Source of the DNA: Mobilitalea sp.
Lineage (GTDB): Bacteria > Bacillota_A > Clostridia > Lachnospirales > Lachnospiraceae
DNA: 19,299 nt
Assembly: GCA_029974875.1 (NCBI GenBank)
Contig: JARKQP010000218.1
Location: forward strand, 1-19,299
Reading direction: 5' to 3'
Part shown: in pieces, positions 13,815-19,299 of the stretch
Layout: every line of letters starts with the position of its first letter
How positions within the stretch are numbered: the first letter of the stretch is position 1
Translations under genes and position numbers: made by a program
Notes under the pieces: model-generated
Databases searched by the model: none
What the model saw: the letters and a program-made list of their open reading frames with translations, nothing else
What the model was told of the DNA's origin: nothing

Positions 13815-16742
13815 TTGCGTAAAAGTAAAACTATATTTTCAAAAACATTTATCCCTGTTCTGGCAATTTTACTGCTTGTAATAGGTGCCTATATGCTGTT
13901 CACCCATCAATACATTTTAAAAAGCTTACGTTATAATGCGCTGGATGTTTATGAAGAGCAGATGATCAACCGGAGAAACGACATGGAAAACCAAATGCTT
14001 ACAAGGTGGTCTGCCTTAAATGGCGGAGCTGAACAAATAACCGGATCGATCCAGGAATTCGTAGAAAGCAGGGGATATGGGCTATCGCAGATCAAGCATG
14101 ACGCATATTTAAATCAGGAGATATTAATTAACATAACAAGTGATATCATAGATATCTTGAAAACCAGCGGATCGACGGAGATTTTTCTGATTCTGGACGG
14201 GTATGGCTCCTATGAAAATAGGGACATCAGGGCGGGAATTTATATTAGAAATAGTGAACCGGGAACTTATCTTTCCAATAACAGCAATCTTTTGTTTGAG
14301 CGTGGCCTGCCGGCGATTTCCAAGGGGTGGAAGCTTCCTCTGGATAGTTATTGGCAATCAGGCTTTTTATTCCGGGAAGAGGCGGGGAATGAGTACTTTT
14401 TCAAGCCCTTACAGTCAGCCAGGGAGAGTGACAGCCGGGATCTTAGGAATTTTGGTTATTGGAGCTATGGGAATATTATCGATGAAAAGGATTTGGGGAT
14501 ATTATCTTATTCCATTCCTTTAATTGGGACGGATGGAACTGTATTTGGCGTGCTGGGAGTAGGGATTAATGAAAAGCTCCTGATGAAGCAGTATAACAAT
14601 AATGAAGGGGACAGGGAGGAAAGCCGCGCCTATATTTTAGCGAAAACCTTGGACGGCAGGACATTTAAGCCCTATGTCATAGAAGGGCGGGCCTACAGTA
14701 AAACTTCTATCCTGGGCAGCGACCTGGAGCTTCAGGGTGAAGCTGAAAACGGAACCTACTATATGTCAATTAATGCGCCGAATGCCATGGAGGTCTGTAT
14801 AAACCGCCAGGATTTCCACCTGTACAGCCATAATACTCCCTTTGAGAAGGAGCAGTGGGTGCTTCTTGGAATTCAAAGAAGGGAAGAGCTATTTTCCAAT
14901 TATTATATGGTAAAGAGGATTCTGGATGTCATGCTGCTTGTCAGCACAATTATATGTACCCTCTGTGTATTTTGGTTCAGCCGTTTTATATCGGTGCCTA
15001 TTCAGCATATGGTCCATAATTTGAGGAAAAGTGATCCCCACAGGCCGATCCGCCTAAATAAAGCATCCATTGAAGAAATTGATGAATTAGCGGAAAATAT
15101 TGAAAACCTCAGTACCCGGGTAGCCAAGGCCTATTCTAAAATCTCAACGATTATTCAGATGTCCGGCTCAGGGATTGCAGTCTTTGAGTATATAGAAAAG
15201 GAAAACCTTGTGTTTTACAGCCAGGGATTTTATGAAATGATGGGCTATGAAAAGCTGGAGGAAGCCAATGTGTATGTGGATGCCACGGAGTTCCGCAATA
15301 ATATGCAGGAGCTTTTACAGGAGGGTACAGTACAGGAAGAGAAGGTCCTGGAGGTTTCCCTTGCTGACGGAGCAAAACGCTGGTTAAGGATTACCCGGCG
15401 CAGGGATGAGGATTCCATGCTGGGAGTGGTTACGGACATCACGGCAGATGTCATGGAAAAGAGAAAAATTGAATATGAAAGAGACCATGATGCCTTGACA
15501 AATCTTCTAAACCGCAGGGCATTTGATGAAAAGCTCCGCAGGTTAAAGGAGGAGGAATGGGATTTAAAGCAAGGGGCAATGCTGGTCTGGGATCTGGATA
15601 ACCTAAAGTATGTAAATGATACCTATGGGCATAGCACAGGGGATGATTATTTGATTGCCTTTGCAAATTGCCTGAAGAGATTTAATAATGGGAAGGTGAC
15701 CTCTGCCAGAAGGTCAGGGGATGAATTCCTCACCGTTCTTTATGGATATGACAAGGCTGAGGAAATAGACGGGCTAATAAAGGAAATGTGGGAGCTGATC
15801 CAGCAGACAGATATTGAACTGCCGGACCAGCGTAGATATAAAATACATATCTCCATGGGAAGGGCATGGTATCCAAAGGATGCCCTTGATTTTGATGCCT
15901 TATTCCTGTATGCGGATTTTGCCATGTATACGGTAAAGCATACCAGGAAAGGAACCATGGCCGATTTTGACCAGGCCATTTACCAGGAGAATAGGATTTT
16001 ACTGCAGGGGCAGGAGGCCTTTAATCATTTACTGGAGCAAAGAATGGTGGATTATATGCTGCAGCCCATCATATGGGCGAAGGATGGGAGCATTTATGGC
16101 TATGAAATGCTGATGCGCTCCAAGCTTGAATTATTTAAAAGTCCGATGGACATATTAAAAATAGCCCATTCACAGTCCAAATTATATGACATTGAAGTGA
16201 TTACATGGTTTGAAGCAATGAAAGCCTTTGTTTCCAGAATAGAGGAAGGGCTTTGTGATAGGGACAGTAAGGTGTTTATTAATTCCATAGCTAACCAGAT
16301 CATGAACCAGGAGAGCCTTGAGCTGTTTTGTAATCTTTATAGTGAATATCTTTCTAACATTGTTTGTGAGGTGACGGAGAGCGAGCAGGAAAATGAGTAT
16401 ATTACGAGAGAGAAGGTAAATTTGGTTAGAAGCTGGGGAGGCTTGGTTGCCCTGGATGATTATGGATGTGGGTATAACAGCGAATCAGCCCTTCTTAGGA
16501 TTGCACCCAATATTGTAAAAATTGATATGGGTATTGTAAGAGGAATTGACCGGGATGACAAGAGAAGAAGGCTGGTAGCGAATTTGTCCCTCTATACCAG
16601 GGAAAGAGGTATTCTTCTTCTGGCAGAAGGAGTGGAAACAAAGGAAGAGTATGAAACCCTGGTCTCTCTGGGTGTAGAGCTTCTTCAAGGCTACTACATA
16701 GCGAAGCCCTCCTATGAAAGCAATAGAAAAATTTTAACTTAA
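13815..16742 (+). CDS. Membrane sensor with HAMP-PAS-GGDEF-EAL (c-di-GMP turnover)
   Basis: A 975-residue bifunctional-type protein. TM1 (about 10-30), an extracellular sensor region of about 330 residues (Cache-like by position and size), TM2 (about 370-393), HAMP (about 393-440), PAS (about 443-553), GGDEF (about 565-720), then EAL (about 740-970). The GGDEF signature is RSGDEF (634-638), with serine for the first glycine, so cyclase activity is uncertain. The EAL domain keeps its catalytic set: EMLMR (764-768), FINS, CEVTES, DDYGCGY (D881/D882), KID (K902), AEGVET (E938) and QGYY, so phosphodiesterase activity is expected. The start is a TTG after AAGGGAAG, with no better upstream or nearby ATG. 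It directly follows the solute-binding lipoprotein gene, its likely partner. Confidence 0.92.
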   Translation: MRKSKTIFSKTFIPVLAILLLVIGAYMLFTHQYILKSLRYNALDVYEEQMINRRNDMENQMLTRWSALNGGAEQITGSIQEFVESRGYGLSQIKHDAYLNQEILINITSDIIDILKTSGSTEIFLILDGYGSYENRDIRAGIYIRNSEPGTYLSNNSNLLFERGLPAISKGWKLPLDSYWQSGFLFREEAGNEYFFKPLQSARESDSRDLRNFGYWSYGNIIDEKDLGILSYSIPLIGTDGTVFGVLGVGINEKLLMKQYNNNEGDREESRAYILAKTLDGRTFKPYVIEGRAYSKTSILGSDLELQGEAENGTYYMSINAPNAMEVCINRQDFHLYSHNTPFEKEQWVLLGIQRREELFSNYYMVKRILDVMLLVSTIICTLCVFWFSRFISVPIQHMVHNLRKSDPHRPIRLNKASIEEIDELAENIENLSTRVAKAYSKISTIIQMSGSGIAVFEYIEKENLVFYSQGFYEMMGYEKLEEANVYVDATEFRNNMQELLQEGTVQEEKVLEVSLADGAKRWLRITRRRDEDSMLGVVTDITADVMEKRKIEYERDHDALTNLLNRRAFDEKLRRLKEEEWDLKQGAMLVWDLDNLKYVNDTYGHSTGDDYLIAFANCLKRFNNGKVTSARRSGDEFLTVLYGYDKAEEIDGLIKEMWELIQQTDIELPDQRRYKIHISMGRAWYPKDALDFDALFLYADFAMYTVKHTRKGTMADFDQAIYQENRILLQGQEAFNHLLEQRMVDYMLQPIIWAKDGSIYGYEMLMRSKLELFKSPMDILKIAHSQSKLYDIEVITWFEAMKAFVSRIEEGLCDRDSKVFINSIANQIMNQESLELFCNLYSEYLSNIVCEVTESEQENEYITREKVNLVRSWGGLVALDDYGCGYNSESALLRIAPNIVKIDMGIVRGIDRDDKRRRLVANLSLYTRERGILLLAEGVETKEEYETLVSLGVELLQGYYIAKPSYESNRKILT

Positions 16743-16766
16743 AACAGAATACCGAATACTTATAAT
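16738..16766 (+). promoter_or_regulatory. Possible promoter of ku-ligD
   Basis: A perfect TATAAT (16761-16766) lies in the 62-nt gap before ku, but the -35 region (CTTAAA-like) is poor. No terminator separates the GGDEF-EAL gene from ku, so read-through is equally possible. Confidence 0.3.
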
Positions 16767-16804
16767 CCCGCTGGGGACAATAATCCTTGGAGGTGTTCAA
16801 AATT

Positions 16805-17578
16805 ATGGTATCACGTAAATCGGTCATAACTTTCGGTATGGTCGCAATTCCGATTGCGATGCACACAACCACACAGGATAATGACATCCATTTTAACCAG
16901 CTGCATAAGGAGGACAATAGCCGTATCCGCTATAAGAAGACCTGCGGCCACTGCGGTAAGGAGATTAATGCAGGGGACATTGTAAAGGGCTTCGAGTATG
17001 ATGAGGGAAAATATGTTGTCGTTACGGACGAAGAGATTGAAAAGATTAAGACGGAAAAAGAAAAATCTATCCAGATATTACATTTTGCACAGCTGAACCA
17101 GATTTCCCCGGTCTACTATGAGAAGACCTACCAGGCCGCGCCCGAGGCAGGGGGCGAAAAGGCCTTTGAGCTGCTCCGCGCCGCATTGATGGCTGAGCAG
17201 AAGGTAGCCATAGGCAAAACGGTCATGGGAGCAAAGGATACGCTGATGGCAATCATCCCCCGGGAGGAAGGTATCCTTATTTCTATGATGTTCTATGCTG
17301 ATGATATTAAGGAGTTCCAAAAGCCGTATACGAAGCCCGAGGTATCTGAGCAGGAGCTGAACATGGCAAAAACACTGATCAATTCCATGGACACGCCCTT
17401 TGATCCGTCAAAATATAAGGATGAGTACCAGACCAGGCTCCGTGCACTTATTGAGACAAAGATATCCGGCAAGGAGGTTGTGGCTACGGAGCCTAACAAG
17501 GAAGGCAAGGTTATCGACCTTATGGAGGCTCTGAAGGCCAGTGTAGAGAAAGCAAAACAAGATAAGGAAACGGCGTGA
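16805..17578 (+). CDS. ku: Bacterial Ku, DNA end-binding protein of NHEJ
   Basis: A 257-residue protein of usual bacterial Ku length. The Ku-core hallmarks are present: SVITFGMVAIPI at the start, NQLHKEDNSRIRYKK, DIVKGFEYDEGKYVVVTDEE, HFAQLNQISPVYYEKTYQAAP and GKTVMGAKDTLMAIIP. It forms a ring-shaped homodimer on double-strand break ends and recruits LigD. A CGHC pair (C47/C50) lies in the variable loop after RYKK. The start is the ATG at 16805, with GGAGGTG 9 nt upstream; a TTG at 16787 lies just before that ribosome site. The ligD start follows 4 nt after the stop, so the two are co-expressed. Confidence 0.95.
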   Translation: MVSRKSVITFGMVAIPIAMHTTTQDNDIHFNQLHKEDNSRIRYKKTCGHCGKEINAGDIVKGFEYDEGKYVVVTDEEIEKIKTEKEKSIQILHFAQLNQISPVYYEKTYQAAPEAGGEKAFELLRAALMAEQKVAIGKTVMGAKDTLMAIIPREEGILISMMFYADDIKEFQKPYTKPEVSEQELNMAKTLINSMDTPFDPSKYKDEYQTRLRALIETKISGKEVVATEPNKEGKVIDLMEALKASVEKAKQDKETA

Positions 17579-17582
17579 TTTT

Positions 17583-19299
17583 ATGGCGGGAAGCTTAGAT
17601 GAGTATAACGAAAAAAGGAATTTTGAAAGAACCCTGGAGCCGGAAGGCCATAAGGCGGGTCAGGAGGAAGGCCTTAAGTTTGTGGTCCAGCACCATTTGG
17701 CAAGGAGAAGCCATTACGATCTGCGCCTGGAATGGGACGGGGTTCTCCTGAGCTGGGCAGTGCCCAAGGGTCCCTCCTATGATACCCATGATAAGAGGCT
17801 TGCCGTACAGGTGGAGGATCACCCGCTGGAGTATAGGAACTTTGAAGGGACGATTCCGAAAGGGGAATACGGCGGCGGAACCATCATGCTCTGGGATGAG
17901 GGTCATTGGGAGCCTTATGTAGATGTGGAGGAAGGACTTCGCAAGGGTGAGCTGAAGTTTATCCTGAAGGGAAGACGGCTTAAGGGAAAGTGGGCCCTGA
18001 TCCGGTGGAAGGCAATATCTGATGAAAAGAAGGCGAACTGGCTGCTGCTGAAGGAAAAGGATGAGAATGTCCAGAATGTGGACGGAATATCCGAATTTAC
18101 TACCAGCATCAGGACGGGGCGCACTATGGCGGAAATCGAAGCGGGAGAGGATGAAAAGATTACGAGGAACCCCTTTGACAGCGCCGGGGCACAGCTTGCT
18201 AAATTAGTGGACGAAATCCCCGGGAACGGGGATTGGCTCTATGAATTGAAATATGACGGCTACCGGATTCTGGCATTTGTGGAAGGGAACAGGATCCGGC
18301 TGATGACCAGGAATGGAAATGATTATAGGAAGCGGTTCCAGGACCTGGCCTCCTCACTCCTTGACTGGGCTGCCGGGAGGGCGATGGTCCTGGACGGCGA
18401 AATGGTGATTACGGATGCAGAGGGCAGGACGGATTTTCAAGCCCTGCAAAACCATATGAAAAACCCGGGAGCTGGGCAGCTGACCTATATTGTCTTTGAC
18501 CTCCTGGCCCTGGACGGTGTGGATCTTCGGGAGCGCCCCTTGCTTGACAGGAAGGAAATGCTTGAGGCCCTGCTGAAGGATGCGCCTAAAAGCCTTTACT
18601 ATAGCCGTTATGTCAGTGGAAGCGGCAAGGAAAGCCTCGCCGCCGCCTGCGGGGCAAACCTGGAAGGGATCATAGGCAAGAAAGCGGATTCTGTCTATAG
18701 CGGAACCAGGAACGGCGACTGGATTAAGCTAAAATGCGCAAAAAGGCAGGAATTTGTCATCGGCGGATATACACTCACCGATAAAAAAACAAGGGGTGTA
18801 AGCGCCCTTCTTCTTGGTATCTATGAAGGCGGGGAGCTAGTTTACGCCGGACGTGCCGGTACCGGTATGAGCGAGGCAGACAGGCAAGACCTTGAGGAAA
18901 GGTTTGAAGCCATCAAGAGGGCGGAGCCACCCTTCCGGTCCGCACCGGAATCCAGGATAAGAGAAAGGATTACATGGCTTGAACCTGCCCTGGTGGCAGA
19001 GGTCAGATTTGCCGAATGGACGAAGGATAATCTGTTAAGGCAGGCAAGCTTCCAGGGACTGCGTACAGATAAGGATCCAATGGATATAAGAAGAGAAAAA
19101 GCGGAGGAGGAAGCAGAGCCTCAGGAAGCCGCGGAAGAAATGGAGAGAACAGTGGCAGCAGATACAAACAGCCTTATGATCGGAGGCATAAAAATTACCA
19201 GCCCGGACAAGGTAATGTTCGACGATCCTGCAATCACAAAAGCAGATGTGGTCCGGTATTACGAGAAGGTTTCGGAGCGCATGCTGCCCTATGTAAGCA
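17583..19299 (+). CDS. ligD: ATP-dependent DNA ligase LigD (phosphoesterase-ligase-polymerase), 3' truncated by window
   Basis: An uninterrupted frame of 572 codons that runs off the window. Residues about 10-150 are the 3'-phosphoesterase domain (H38, H44, D46 in HHLARRSHYDLRL and H80 in VEDHPLEY match the known metal/catalytic positions). Residues about 190-490 are the ATP-dependent ligase, with the adenylation motif ELKYDGYR (K223), LDGEMV, EGIIGK and WIKLK. A charged linker (about 500-520) leads to the start of the polymerase/primase domain (GGIKITSPDKVMF). The PE-Lig-Pol order equals that of Pseudomonas LigD and differs from mycobacterial Pol-PE-Lig and from Bacillus Lig-Pol. It seals and processes Ku-bound double-strand breaks. 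The ribosome site is weak (AAGGAA about 13 nt upstream), suggesting coupling to ku translation. Confidence 0.96.
   Translation, partial: MAGSLDEYNEKRNFERTLEPEGHKAGQEEGLKFVVQHHLARRSHYDLRLEWDGVLLSWAVPKGPSYDTHDKRLAVQVEDHPLEYRNFEGTIPKGEYGGGTIMLWDEGHWEPYVDVEEGLRKGELKFILKGRRLKGKWALIRWKAISDEKKANWLLLKEKDENVQNVDGISEFTTSIRTGRTMAEIEAGEDEKITRNPFDSAGAQLAKLVDEIPGNGDWLYELKYDGYRILAFVEGNRIRLMTRNGNDYRKRFQDLASSLLDWAAGRAMVLDGEMVITDAEGRTDFQALQNHMKNPGAGQLTYIVFDLLALDGVDLRERPLLDRKEMLEALLKDAPKSLYYSRYVSGSGKESLAAACGANLEGIIGKKADSVYSGTRNGDWIKLKCAKRQEFVIGGYTLTDKKTRGVSALLLGIYEGGELVYAGRAGTGMSEADRQDLEERFEAIKRAEPPFRSAPESRIRERITWLEPALVAEVRFAEWTKDNLLRQASFQGLRTDKDPMDIRREKAEEEAEPQEAAEEMERTVAADTNSLMIGGIKITSPDKVMFDDPAITKADVVRYYEKVSERMLPYVS

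Overview
The window looks like chromosomal DNA of a low-to-mid GC Gram-positive anaerobe, most plausibly a clostridial (Lachnospiraceae-like) Firmicute. This rests on A-rich spacers, strong GGAGG-type ribosome binding sites, sigma-A-like promoters, frequent AGG/ATA codons, lipoprotein signals without outer-membrane functions, and the protein families present. The taxonomic guess is an inference; no rRNA or marker gene is present.

Left part (about 1-8020): a metal-homeostasis block, almost certainly centred on zinc. It opens with a decayed 5' fragment of a COG0523 (CobW/YciC-like) GTPase gene, then a Fur-family regulator on the plus strand. A perfect 20-bp bidirectional terminator separates this from a long minus-strand group: znuC (ATPase), znuB (permease), a second Fur-family regulator, a COG0523 GTPase with a long His-rich repeat tract, a degenerate COG0523 P-loop domain fused to a DUF318/ArsP_1-type permease, and a YcgQ-like DUF1980 membrane protein. 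znuA (zinc-binding lipoprotein) diverges from znuCB. Three related inverted-repeat motifs (half-site close to ATTTGCA) sit just downstream of the predicted -10 boxes of znuA, znuCB and the second fur gene. They look like one operator family for a Zur-type repressor.

The stretch 8021-8546 is mostly non-coding. It has a perfect 13-bp hairpin and one doubtful 32-codon ORF.

Middle part (8547-16742): a cyclic-di-GMP/signalling block, all on the plus strand. First come a soluble REC-PAS-histidine kinase with a cysteine cluster in its PAS region, a small membrane diguanylate cyclase, and an EAL-HDOD protein whose EAL domain looks catalytically dead. After a terminator follow an orphan solute-binding lipoprotein and a large membrane protein with extracellular sensor, HAMP, PAS, GGDEF and EAL domains. 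The last two genes are 25 nt apart and resemble in layout the NspS-MbaA pair, in which a binding protein controls c-di-GMP turnover.

Right part (16743-19299): a bacterial non-homologous end-joining operon of ku and ligD. LigD has the order phosphoesterase-ligase-polymerase and runs off the window edge at the start of the polymerase domain.

The most noteworthy items are the GTPase-permease fusion in a zinc-type operon, the shared operator motif, the lipoprotein/GGDEF-EAL receptor pair, and the cysteine-rich PAS kinase.
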